The notes beneath the pieces are model-generated. The model searched no databases. It was not told the origin of the DNA and worked only from the letters and a program-made list of their open reading frames with translations. Below, in pieces: positions 37,484-45,069 of a stretch of DNA of 54,899 nucleotides. This stretch comes from Burkholderiales bacterium (lineage in GTDB: Bacteria > Pseudomonadota > Gammaproteobacteria > Burkholderiales > Burkholderiaceae_C): positions 1 through 54,899 of the forward strand of contig JAPLPK010000072.1 in the NCBI GenBank assembly GCA_026400275.1, given 5' to 3'. The position numbers and the translations under genes were made by a program. Each line of letters opens with the position of its first letter. Positions within the stretch are counted from its first letter, which is position 1.

Positions 37484-39741
37484 AACGCCCCCCAGTAGTA
37501 CGGGTGGCGGCCCTCGCCGCCTGGCGCAAGTGGCTGTAGACCCCGAGCCGGCTGGGCCCCGCTGGTTAGCAGCGTCCCTTGGCCCAATTCAGCCAGCTGG
37601 GCCGCGCGCAGGGCGTCGGCTTTGCTTTGGCCCTCGGCCAGGTGCTGGTAGAAGCGGCCCATCAGCGTGGCGGTGGACGCATCCGGCACCGGCCATAGAC
37701 TGGCCAGTACATTTTTGGCGCCGCGTGTGTGGGCCAGCCAGGCCAGGCCGTCGAGGCTGCGGCCCTGTGCGTCTACACCCAGAGGTACAGCCGTGTCGCA
37801 GGCGCTGAGGGTCAGCAGGTCCAGCCCGTCGAAGCGGTACGCACCACCCGCCATCGCCGCCAAGGAAACATGTTGGCCATTGCCCAACTGCAACCAGGAA
37901 GCACGGCTGTCACCCGGCGCCAGAACGAAATGGCTGGCGATGTGCACCACACTGCGTTGGGCCAGGGCCGCCTGCAGACGCGCCACGGTAAAGCCCGCGT
38001 TCAGCGCCAGTGCGCTGTCTGGCGGCGCGGCGCGGCGGATGCTGGCCAGCTCCCGCGCGACCTGGGGCAGAGGTGCCAGCCCTGCCTCGCCCCGGCTAGC
38101 GCCGAACAAAGCCCAGCCGCCCCGGTCCGCACCAGGAGTCTGCGCAGGCACTGCGCCGCCATCGGCGTTCAATGCCAAGGCATAGCTCTCCACCAGCCAG
38201 TGCATGCCATCGTGCAGGGTGCCAAACGGCAGGTAGCGCAGCACGCCTTCGGGGTGCAACAAGACCGGCGTGCCGGTGGGTGGGGGCAAGAGGTGGGCGA
38301 TAGGGGCCCACAGCAGCGCATACAGGGCCTGGGCCTGCGGGCGGGCATCGCGGCTGGGGTTTTGCAGCGCACGGCGCAGCGCCGCAACCTGCTGCAGCAG
38401 CTCCGGCTCGGACACGGGCACATCCACCACGTCCAAGGCGTCGCCACGGGCGACAGCAATCCGCAGGCGGTCGGGCGTGGGCAGGTAAAACACCTGCGGA
38501 GTGCCGGTAGCGCTTGAAACCGTGGGCGCAGTGGGCGCCAGGGGCTGGGCCTGCGGCAATGCCTGGCCAGCCAGCAGTGCGGCCACGGCAGCATCCAGAG
38601 CCTGCTGCAGCGGCTGCTCCGCCAGGCCCAAGGGCGGGTCCTGGCGGCGCCATTCAGCATAGGCGCGCTCTAGCCGCTGGCGGTGTTGGCCCAGTGCCTG
38701 AGCCAGCGGCAGCTCGGCCCCAGTAAATGCCAACCGCTGCCGGCGCGGCTCTTGGCTGCGCACAAGCTGGTGGTAGTCCTCCTCACGGGCCATGGCCAGC
38801 ACCTGCTCGGCTTCGGGCAGGCGGCGCTGCTCCAGCAGGGCGTCGGCCAGGTCCACGTAGTCCTCGCGCTTATCTTGCATAAAGCTTTGCTGGCGCGTGG
38901 GGGGCAAGTCCAAGGTGCTACTGCGCTCGGTTTGGGCCGCGTTGATGGCCCACTTGGCATAAAAAATTTGCGCAGCGGGAAGTGCAGCCCGGCGGGCACT
39001 GTTGGACAGCCGCAGCCCGGAATACAGCTGCAGCCCGGGCTCCTGCAGGGCCCAGCCAATGGCCAAGGACTCCGCCGCAAGGCGCGCCGCAGCCGCCGTG
39101 TCACCCAGGCGTTTGACCAGCGTGGACTGCAGGCGCAACAGACTGGCGCGCTCGGCACTGGCACGGCCGTGAAGTTGTTGCGCGTGCGCGGCCATGGCGG
39201 CAATATCGGCGACGGCCGGGCCCAATACGGCGGGATCGTCCACCTCGAAATGGGCCAGCAGATCCAAGCGGGCGCGCTGCGCGGTTTGCCGTGGCGCGCT
39301 ATCAGGGGGCAAGCTGGCCGCACGCGACAAGGCGGTGTCCAGCCATTGCAGGGCGTCGGGCTGGCGGTCCATCCGGCGGGCCAGGTCGGCCAGGTTGATG
39401 GCGTTCCAAGCAGCACCTTCGGCAGATGTGGACGCGGCGTTGCGCTCTATGGTCTGGGCCAGGGCGTAAGCAGCATCCAGCTCACCCAGGGCCTTGTGCA
39501 GCAGCAGCCTGTCTACTTGCACCTGGCGGCAGCGCTGGTCGGCGCAGGCCTCATCCGATGGCAACCGGGGCTGCAGCCATGCCACCTGGGCCTGGGCGGC
39601 CCCCCATTGCTGCAGGCGAACCGCCTGGTGAAGCTGCTGCACATGCCCTGCCAAGAACTGCACAGCAGGGGCCGCCTGCAGGCTGGCACAGGCGCACTGG
39701 GCTATGACCAGGGCTGCACGCAACATGCGGGGCCAAGGCAT
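37462..39741 (-). CDS. Exported TPR-CHAT protein (caspase-like peptidase clan)
   Basis: A 759-residue protein starting MPWPRMLRAALVIAQCACAS with a signal peptide likely cleaved near AAP (residue ~25). Residues 30-410 are Ala/Leu-rich helical repeats of TPR type. Residues 416-759 are a CHAT domain: LLHPEGVLRYLPFGTLHDG, catalytic His604 in VVHIASHF, catalytic Cys648 in LTLSACDTA, then AKNVLASLWPVPD and the terminal PYYWGAFVL. CHAT domains are caspase-clan cysteine peptidases. I use ATG at 39739-39741, which overlaps the stop of the TonB receptor gene by one base (TGATG), so translation is coupled. An upstream ATG at 39777 lies in the receptor gene and disrupts the signal peptide. It is convergent with the caspase gene, about 60 bases apart. 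Confidence 0.88.
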   Translation of the reverse strand: MPWPRMLRAALVIAQCACASLQAAPAVQFLAGHVQQLHQAVRLQQWGAAQAQVAWLQPRLPSDEACADQRCRQVQVDRLLLHKALGELDAAYALAQTIERNAASTSAEGAAWNAINLADLARRMDRQPDALQWLDTALSRAASLPPDSAPRQTAQRARLDLLAHFEVDDPAVLGPAVADIAAMAAHAQQLHGRASAERASLLRLQSTLVKRLGDTAAAARLAAESLAIGWALQEPGLQLYSGLRLSNSARRAALPAAQIFYAKWAINAAQTERSSTLDLPPTRQQSFMQDKREDYVDLADALLEQRRLPEAEQVLAMAREEDYHQLVRSQEPRRQRLAFTGAELPLAQALGQHRQRLERAYAEWRRQDPPLGLAEQPLQQALDAAVAALLAGQALPQAQPLAPTAPTVSSATGTPQVFYLPTPDRLRIAVARGDALDVVDVPVSEPELLQQVAALRRALQNPSRDARPQAQALYALLWAPIAHLLPPPTGTPVLLHPEGVLRYLPFGTLHDGMHWLVESYALALNADGGAVPAQTPGADRGGWALFGASRGEAGLAPLPQVARELASIRRAAPPDSALALNAGFTVARLQAALAQRSVVHIASHFVLAPGDSRASWLQLGNGQHVSLAAMAGGAYRFDGLDLLTLSACDTAVPLGVDAQGRSLDGLAWLAHTRGAKNVLASLWPVPDASTATLMGRFYQHLAEGQSKADALRAAQLAELGQGTLLTSGAQPARGLQPLAPGGEGRHPYYWGAFVLLSKI

Positions 39742-41837
39742 CAGAACTCTTTCTCCAGCGCGACAGAGGCTGCCCACAGCCGGGTTTGCCGCAGTGCAGT
39801 GCGCTCAGCGTTGCCGTAGGTATCGGTCATGAGGTAGGAGACGCTGGTGTTGCGGGCACCCAGCTGCGATGCGTTCAGGCGCAGACGGGTGCGGGGGTCA
39901 AACTGCCACTGGGCGTAGAGGTCCAGCGCTCGGCGAACACCCGTATCCACGGTCTGCTGGCTGCTGGTGCGTGCGATGTAGCCGGGCGCTACGTTCAGGT
40001 TGCCTCCCCAGGAGAGCGGCCAGCGGGCGCTGTGTACGTCAAACCCCAGGTTGAGCAGGGCTCGGGGCTGGCCCGGCAAGCCGTTGGGGCTGGCCACGTC
40101 GTCCAGCCGGGTGCGGTACAGGCCCAGGCTGCCGCGCAGGGTCAGCGGCAAGGCGGCTGCCGTGTGGTCCAAGGCCCAGCGGCCATCCAGCTCCAGGCCC
40201 TGCACCCGTGCGCCGCCGGCGTTCACCGGAGCCAGCAGCCAGCGGTCGTCTACCCAATCCAGCTGGTACTGGATACGCTGCTGGATGCGGCGCTGCAGCA
40301 GGGTGATGCCGAATTCGCCCTGCTGGCCGTCTTCATCCAGCAGCTGGGCCAGGCCCAGCTCTATGCCCGTGGCGCGCTCGGGCTGCAGCAGAGGGTTGCC
40401 TTCGGTATCGGGATTGCCAGGCACATTCCAACTGGTGCTGCGGCGGCTGGGCGACAGGTCTTTGAGGCGGGGCGAGCGGTAGGTACGGCCCGCATTCAGG
40501 CGCAGGGTGCGCTGTGCATCCAGGCTCCAGGCCAAGGTGGCCGATGGCAGCCAGATGCCCTGCGCGGTTTGGCGCGCCATGCTGTCGTCGGCCACGTCGA
40601 GCTGGGTGCGCTCATGGCGCAGGCCGGCCTCCAACTTCCAGCCGGGGGCCAGCTGGGCGATAGCCTGCACGAAGGTGGCGGTTTGCCGGCGCTGCACGCT
40701 GCTGTGGCTTTCGTCGCCCCCTTCGGTGTCGGTTTCGCGCTGGGCTTCGGCGTCCACGCGGTGGCCCAACACCCAGTGCAGTGCGTCGTTGGTGGCCACG
40801 TCCCAGCGCAGGCCGAGGTGGTGGCCGCTTTGGCGGGTACGCCATTGCTGGTCCTCGGATGAGATTTCGCTGCCCGTGGCATCCCACTGCTGCTGGGCCC
40901 AGCTGCCGACATTCCAGCTGCGGTTGCCGCCGACATCGACGGTGAAACGGTCGCCGTTGTCCAGGCGGTGCTTCCACTGCATCTGCGGGCGCAGGCTCCA
41001 GGTATGGCTGCGCTCGCGGGTGGGCATGCTGGCGTAGTCGGCTGGCCAGGGAGCTTGCAGACTGTAGGTTTGGTCGGTGTCCAGGCGCTCCATGCTTTTC
41101 TCGGCCATGCTGGTAAAGGTCAAGGTGTCGCGCGGGCTGGCGCGCCAGACGATTTGCGGCTCCATGGAAAGGCCACCAGTCTGGTTGGTGCGCACAGTAC
41201 CGGTCTGGCTGGTGGCGTAGGCCGCGCCGTCGGCATCCAGGCTGGCACCATCGGTCTGGTCGCGGGGCGCCACGCGGCGTTGCTTTGCGCGGGCGCTGAG
41301 CTGGTAGTCCACATCGCCCAAACTACCACTCCACACCAGGCCCAGGGTGGCGCTGGGGCGGCCAGCGTCGGCCCCCCACTGGGTGCTGACGCGCAGCCGC
41401 TCGCTTCCGCTGGCGGCGCGGGTGGTGATGCGCAGAATGCCGGCCACGGCCTCACCGCTGTTGGTCGCCGATGCGCCTCGCACAAGCTCCACCTGCTCCA
41501 CCATATCCACGGTCAGGCCGTCCAGCACAGGGCCGGCGCCAAGTCCGCCAACCGCCTCGCCGTTCACTTCGATACGGGTATAGCCGTTACCCATCCCGCG
41601 CAGTTGGACACGACCCTCGGGGCTGATCTGCACGCCGGGCAAGCGGCGCAGCACCTCACTCAAATCGCCACCGTCGCCGAACCGAGCCAGTTCGTCACGG
41701 TCGAACACAAGGGTATTGGGGCTAGGCGCCAGCAGGCCGATGACCGTGATGGGTGTCAGTTCAGCGGCATAGGAGACGCCGACAGCAGCGGTAGTGGCCA
41801 CAAAAGCCACACAGAACAAGGAGCGGGGAGTATTCAT
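39741..41837 (-). CDS. TonB-dependent outer-membrane receptor
   Basis: A 698-residue receptor with signal peptide (cleavage near SYA, residue ~24), a TonB-box-like segment LTPITVIG immediately after, plug domain (about 45-140, with LSEVLRRLPGVQISPEGRVQLRG and IEVNGEAVGG as two motifs), and a 22-strand-type barrel ending in the terminal Phe (LEKEF). There is no N-terminal STN signalling domain, so it is not a classical FecA-type transducer. Ligand unknown; siderophore, vitamin or peptide are all possible. It is translationally coupled to the TPR-CHAT gene. About 50 bases upstream is the msrQ 3' end; a promoter must lie there or further upstream. Confidence 0.92.
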   Translation of the reverse strand: MNTPRSLFCVAFVATTAAVGVSYAAELTPITVIGLLAPSPNTLVFDRDELARFGDGGDLSEVLRRLPGVQISPEGRVQLRGMGNGYTRIEVNGEAVGGLGAGPVLDGLTVDMVEQVELVRGASATNSGEAVAGILRITTRAASGSERLRVSTQWGADAGRPSATLGLVWSGSLGDVDYQLSARAKQRRVAPRDQTDGASLDADGAAYATSQTGTVRTNQTGGLSMEPQIVWRASPRDTLTFTSMAEKSMERLDTDQTYSLQAPWPADYASMPTRERSHTWSLRPQMQWKHRLDNGDRFTVDVGGNRSWNVGSWAQQQWDATGSEISSEDQQWRTRQSGHHLGLRWDVATNDALHWVLGHRVDAEAQRETDTEGGDESHSSVQRRQTATFVQAIAQLAPGWKLEAGLRHERTQLDVADDSMARQTAQGIWLPSATLAWSLDAQRTLRLNAGRTYRSPRLKDLSPSRRSTSWNVPGNPDTEGNPLLQPERATGIELGLAQLLDEDGQQGEFGITLLQRRIQQRIQYQLDWVDDRWLLAPVNAGGARVQGLELDGRWALDHTAAALPLTLRGSLGLYRTRLDDVASPNGLPGQPRALLNLGFDVHSARWPLSWGGNLNVAPGYIARTSSQQTVDTGVRRALDLYAQWQFDPRTRLRLNASQLGARNTSVSYLMTDTYGNAERTALRQTRLWAASVALEKEF

Positions 41838-41888
41838 ACCCCCGCAAGTATCTCAAAATGTAACCAACCTTTTACAAAGCAGTCACTA

Positions 41889-41940
41889 TTCTTTTCATAG
41901 CTGCCCGCGCATATTGTTTGTGCGCTGCAAGCCCTTTTTC
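41889..41940 (-). repeat. Interspersed hairpin repeat at msrQ 3' end
   Basis: Core GCGCA-N9-TGCGC at 41907-41925 with CATAGCTGC at 41896-41904, minus orientation. It encodes the last residues of MsrQ including its stop. It marks the right edge of the accessory block, in the same orientation as the copy after lysA at 33049-33110. Confidence 0.78.
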
Positions 41941-42530
41941 TTTAAAAACTGCAGCACGCGCCAACCCAACAACACCGCGATGATGGCAGCATACACCGCC
42001 ACTTCGGCAAAGTTGTGCTTGCCGGCACGCATCCAGAAAAAGTGCAGCACGCCCAGGCCGGCAATCAGATAGACCAGCTTATGCAGCAGCTGCCAGCGTT
42101 TGGCGCCCATGGCCTTGATGGCGCGGTTGAAGGACGTGGCAGCCAGCGGTGTCAGTAGCACAAAGGCCAGAAAGCCCACCAGGATGAACGGCCGCTTGGC
42201 GATGTCATGAGCGATGTCGCCTACGTCAAAACCCATGTCAAAGCCGCTGTAGCTCAGCAGGTGGACCACCACGTAGAAATACGCAAACAGCCCCAGCATG
42301 CGCCGAAACCGGGCCAAGGCAGGCCAGTTGGCGATGGTGCGCAGCGGTGTCACTACCAGCACGATGCAGATAAAGCGCAGAGTCCAGTCGCCGGTGGCGC
42401 GGATCAGGTACTCGGCCGGGTTCGCCCCCAGACCGTTGGTGAATGCGCCATACACAAGCCAGGCAAACGGCAGCAAACACAAAACAAACACCAACGGCTT
42501 GGCCGCCGGATGCAACAGCAACTTTTTCAT
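41895..42530 (-). CDS. msrQ: MsrQ heme-binding membrane subunit
   Basis: A 211-residue protein with about six membrane helices matching MsrQ (YedZ), the b-heme electron donor to MsrP. Conserved parts are RATGDWTLRFICIVLVVTPL, RRMLGLFAYFYVVVHLL with the heme His, and WQLLHKLVYL. It follows msrP by 22 bases. Its extreme C-terminus (after GLQRTNN) lies in a hairpin repeat. Confidence 0.93.
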   Translation of the reverse strand: MKKLLLHPAAKPLVFVLCLLPFAWLVYGAFTNGLGANPAEYLIRATGDWTLRFICIVLVVTPLRTIANWPALARFRRMLGLFAYFYVVVHLLSYSGFDMGFDVGDIAHDIAKRPFILVGFLAFVLLTPLAATSFNRAIKAMGAKRWQLLHKLVYLIAGLGVLHFFWMRAGKHNFAEVAVYAAIIAVLLGWRVLQFLKKKGLQRTNNMRGQL

Positions 42531-42552
42531 GGCAGAACTTTCCGGCGAGCGC

Positions 42553-43554
42553 TCAGTAGAACTTTTTCAGGTCCATGCCGGCGTACAGCTGGCCAACCTG
42601 GGCCTCGTAGCCGTTGAACATCAGCGTCTTGCGCTTCTTGGCGAACAGGCCGTCTTCACCGATGCGGCGCTCGGTCGCCTGGCTCCAGCGCGGGTGGTCC
42701 ACATCGGGGTTCACGTTGGAATAAAAGCCGTATTCGTTGGAAGCAGCTTTGTTCCAGGCGGTTGCCGGCTGCTTGTCGGTGAAGCGGATCTTGACGATGC
42801 TCTTGCCGCTCTTGAAGCCGTATTTCCATGGCACGACCATGCGCACTGGCGCACCGCTTTGGTTGGGCAGCACCTCGCCGTACATGCCAAAAGTGAGCAG
42901 AGCCAGCGGGTGCATGGCCTCGTCCAGGCGCAGACCTTCCACATAGGGCCACGACAAGACCCGCGAACCCACAAAAGGCATGGTCTTGGGGTCTGCCAGG
43001 GTGACGAATTCCACATACTTGGCGCTGCCCAAGGGCTCCACGGCCTTGATCAGCGCGCTGAGCGAATAGCCCACCCAGGGGATCACCATGGACCAGCCCT
43101 CTACGCAGCGCAGGCGGTAGATGCGCTCTTCCATGGGGCTGAGCTTGAGCAAGTCTTCCAGGGTGTACTTGGCCGGCTTTTTGACCATGCCCTCGATCTC
43201 GACTGTCCAGGGCTTGGTTTGCAGCGTGCCGGCGTTCTTGGCCGGGTCGGCCTTGTCGGTGCCGAATTCGTAGAAGTTGTTGTAGCTGCTGGCGTCTTTG
43301 TAGTCAGTGACTTTCTCCATCACCACCGCGCCCGCCACGGACGACTTGGCGCCCACCAGCGGCGGCAGCTTGCCCCCACCTTGTCCAGCCCCCTGGGCCA
43401 TTGCCTCACGCCCGGCCCAGCCTGCCAAGGCCGCCCCGGCTACGCCAGAGGCCATCAGCTTGACCATGTCACGCCGGCCCTCATAGATGCGCTGCGGCGT
43501 GATGTCGCTGGGGGTGGAATGGATGAAACCGTTAGCGCGGGACTTGATCAACAT
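42553..43554 (-). CDS. msrP: MsrP molybdopterin methionine sulfoxide reductase
   Basis: MsrP (YedY) repairs oxidised methionines in periplasmic proteins. The 333-residue protein has a Tat signal with RR at 27-28 ([14 protein letters not shown]) and the molybdenum-ligand Cys at C150 in [11 protein letters not shown]. Further hallmarks are [15 protein letters not shown] and [16 protein letters not shown]. It heads the msrP-msrQ pair. The 171-base upstream gap holds the 43679-43713 repeat and the end of ccsB. Confidence 0.95.
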   Translation of the reverse strand: MLIKSRANGFIHSTPSDITPQRIYEGRRDMVKLMASGVAGAALAGWAGREAMAQGAGQGGGKLPPLVGAKSSVAGAVVMEKVTDYKDASSYNNFYEFGTDKADPAKNAGTLQTKPWTVEIEGMVKKPAKYTLEDLLKLSPMEERIYRLRCVEGWSMVIPWVGYSLSALIKAVEPLGSAKYVEFVTLADPKTMPFVGSRVLSWPYVEGLRLDEAMHPLALLTFGMYGEVLPNQSGAPVRMVVPWKYGFKSGKSIVKIRFTDKQPATAWNKAASNEYGFYSNVNPDVDHPRWSQATERRIGEDGLFAKKRKTLMFNGYEAQVGQLYAGMDLKKFY

Positions 43555-43678
43555 GGAGACTCCTTGGATACATGAGTATCAGTCGTCCGACACAAAAAAA
43601 CCTTACAAGTTTCCTTCACTGTCCAACTTCTCCATTCCAGAGATACCGTGGAGCCGTCTTCGCCGGGCCACTGGTATC

Positions 43679-43713
43679 GCCACCTGCAAGGGGGTTGGCG
43701 CAGCCTGGGGGTG
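43679..43713 (+). repeat. Second interspersed repeat family, copy B
   Basis: Contains CACCTGCAAGGGGGTTGGC then CAGCCTGGGGGTG, the same two blocks as 17491-17540 with the middle spacer missing. It lies 13 bases beyond the ccsB stop, between ccsB and msrP. Both copies lie at the 3' end of a minus-strand gene. Confidence 0.7.
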
Positions 43714-43725
43714 TTTCAAAGCCTT

Positions 43726-45069
43726 TTACAAGGTTCCGTAGCTGTGCAATCCACTCAGGAACATGTTCACGCCCAAGAAGGCAAAACTGGTGACGCCCAA
43801 GCCGGCTAGCGCCCACCAGGCCGCCACGGTCCCGCGCAGGCCCTTCATCAAACGCATATGCAGCCAGGCTGCGTAGTTGAGCCAAACAATCAGCGCCCAG
43901 GTTTCCTTCGGGTCCCAACTCCAGTAGCCCCCCCAGGCCTCGGCAGCCCACAAAGCCCCCAGCACGGTGGCGATAGTGAAGAAGGCGAAGCCGACTGCGA
44001 TGGACTTGTACATCACGTCGTCCAGAATATCCAAAGCGGGCAAGCGCGAAGCGATGCGCTTGCGCCCGGCCAGTATGCCGCCCATGATGGCCGCCGAAAT
44101 CGCAAAATACACGGCCCAGTAGCTGCCGCCAGCCTCCGCCGTGGTCTTGCGGAACACCAACGGCATGAAGCACAGCACGATGCCCAACAGCCACAGCGGC
44201 GTGAGCTTGTGCCAGCGGGTTTCCAGCGCCTGCTGCTTGACCAGATAGGCGAACGCCACCATGGCCGCCAGGGAAAACGTGCCGTAGCCGATGAAATTGG
44301 CCGGCACATGCAGCTTCATCCACCAGCTTTTCAGGGCGGGCACCAGGGGCTGGATTTCATGCGCTTCGCGCACAACCGTGTACCAGAGTAAGAAACCCAC
44401 CGCAGCACTGACCACCAGCATCACCATGGCACCCAGCGCGCGGGTGTTGTACTGGGCCTCGAAGTACAGGTAGAAGGTGGTCGTGAGCCAGCAGAACAAC
44501 ACAAACACTTCGTACAAATTACTGACTGGGATGTGACCCACATCGGCGCCGATTAAATAGCTTTCGTACCAACGCACCATGGTGCCCACCAAGGCCATGG
44601 TCACGGCGGCCCAGGCGATACGCGAGCCTATGGATTCCAGGCTGGCACTATTGCTGCCCGAAGCCACCACGCCCAACCAATAAAAAATGGTGGACATGAA
44701 AACCAGCACGCTCATCCACAGAATGGCCGACTGGCTGGACAGGAAATACTTCAACCAGAACACCGACTCCGAGCGCGGCAAACTGCCCTGGCCGTCCACC
44801 TGGTAGGACCAAATCGCCAGCAGCGACAAGGCCGTGACCAGCAGCATCAAAGCCCGCAAGGGCCGCCAAAACCAACCCACCCAGATAGCGGCGGGCATGG
44901 CGGCCAACATGATGCCTTTTTCATACACGTCCATATAGGCCATGTAGCGACTGAAGGCGAACAGCCCACCCGCCAGCACCAGGACGGCAAACACCCAGTC
45001 GAAGGTGTTGCGGCGCGAGAAATAGCCTTCGTTCAACTGGACAGTTGCGGGCGTGGATACGGTGTTCAT
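43726..45069 (-). CDS. ccsB: Cytochrome c biogenesis protein CcsB (ResC/CcsA family)
   Basis: A 447-residue polytopic protein with the heme-handling WWD motif, WGGYWSWDPKETWALIVW, and conserved His residues in flanking helices. With ResB it forms the system II heme-attachment machine on the periplasmic side. Its ATG overlaps the resB stop by four bases. Naming varies: this is the ResC-like partner, often annotated ccsB. Confidence 0.93.
   Translation of the reverse strand: MNTVSTPATVQLNEGYFSRRNTFDWVFAVLVLAGGLFAFSRYMAYMDVYEKGIMLAAMPAAIWVGWFWRPLRALMLLVTALSLLAIWSYQVDGQGSLPRSESVFWLKYFLSSQSAILWMSVLVFMSTIFYWLGVVASGSNSASLESIGSRIAWAAVTMALVGTMVRWYESYLIGADVGHIPVSNLYEVFVLFCWLTTTFYLYFEAQYNTRALGAMVMLVVSAAVGFLLWYTVVREAHEIQPLVPALKSWWMKLHVPANFIGYGTFSLAAMVAFAYLVKQQALETRWHKLTPLWLLGIVLCFMPLVFRKTTAEAGGSYWAVYFAISAAIMGGILAGRKRIASRLPALDILDDVMYKSIAVGFAFFTIATVLGALWAAEAWGGYWSWDPKETWALIVWLNYAAWLHMRLMKGLRGTVAAWWALAGLGVTSFAFLGVNMFLSGLHSYGTL

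Noticed and set aside
33604-41837. A type III-E CRISPR (Craspase) locus
   Set aside because: TPR-CHAT beside a sigma factor invites this idea, but there are no repeats-with-spacers, no gRAMP/Cas7-11 gene and no Csx30/31, and the CHAT protein has a signal peptide.
39741-41837. FecA-type signalling receptor
   Set aside because: The mature N-terminus goes directly from a TonB-box-like segment into the plug; there is no room for an STN signalling domain.
43616-44323. Minus-strand frame overlapping the 3' part of ccsB
   Set aside because: It is out of frame with the conserved ccsB gene, has Gly/Ala/Arg-rich shadow composition and ends in a repeat.
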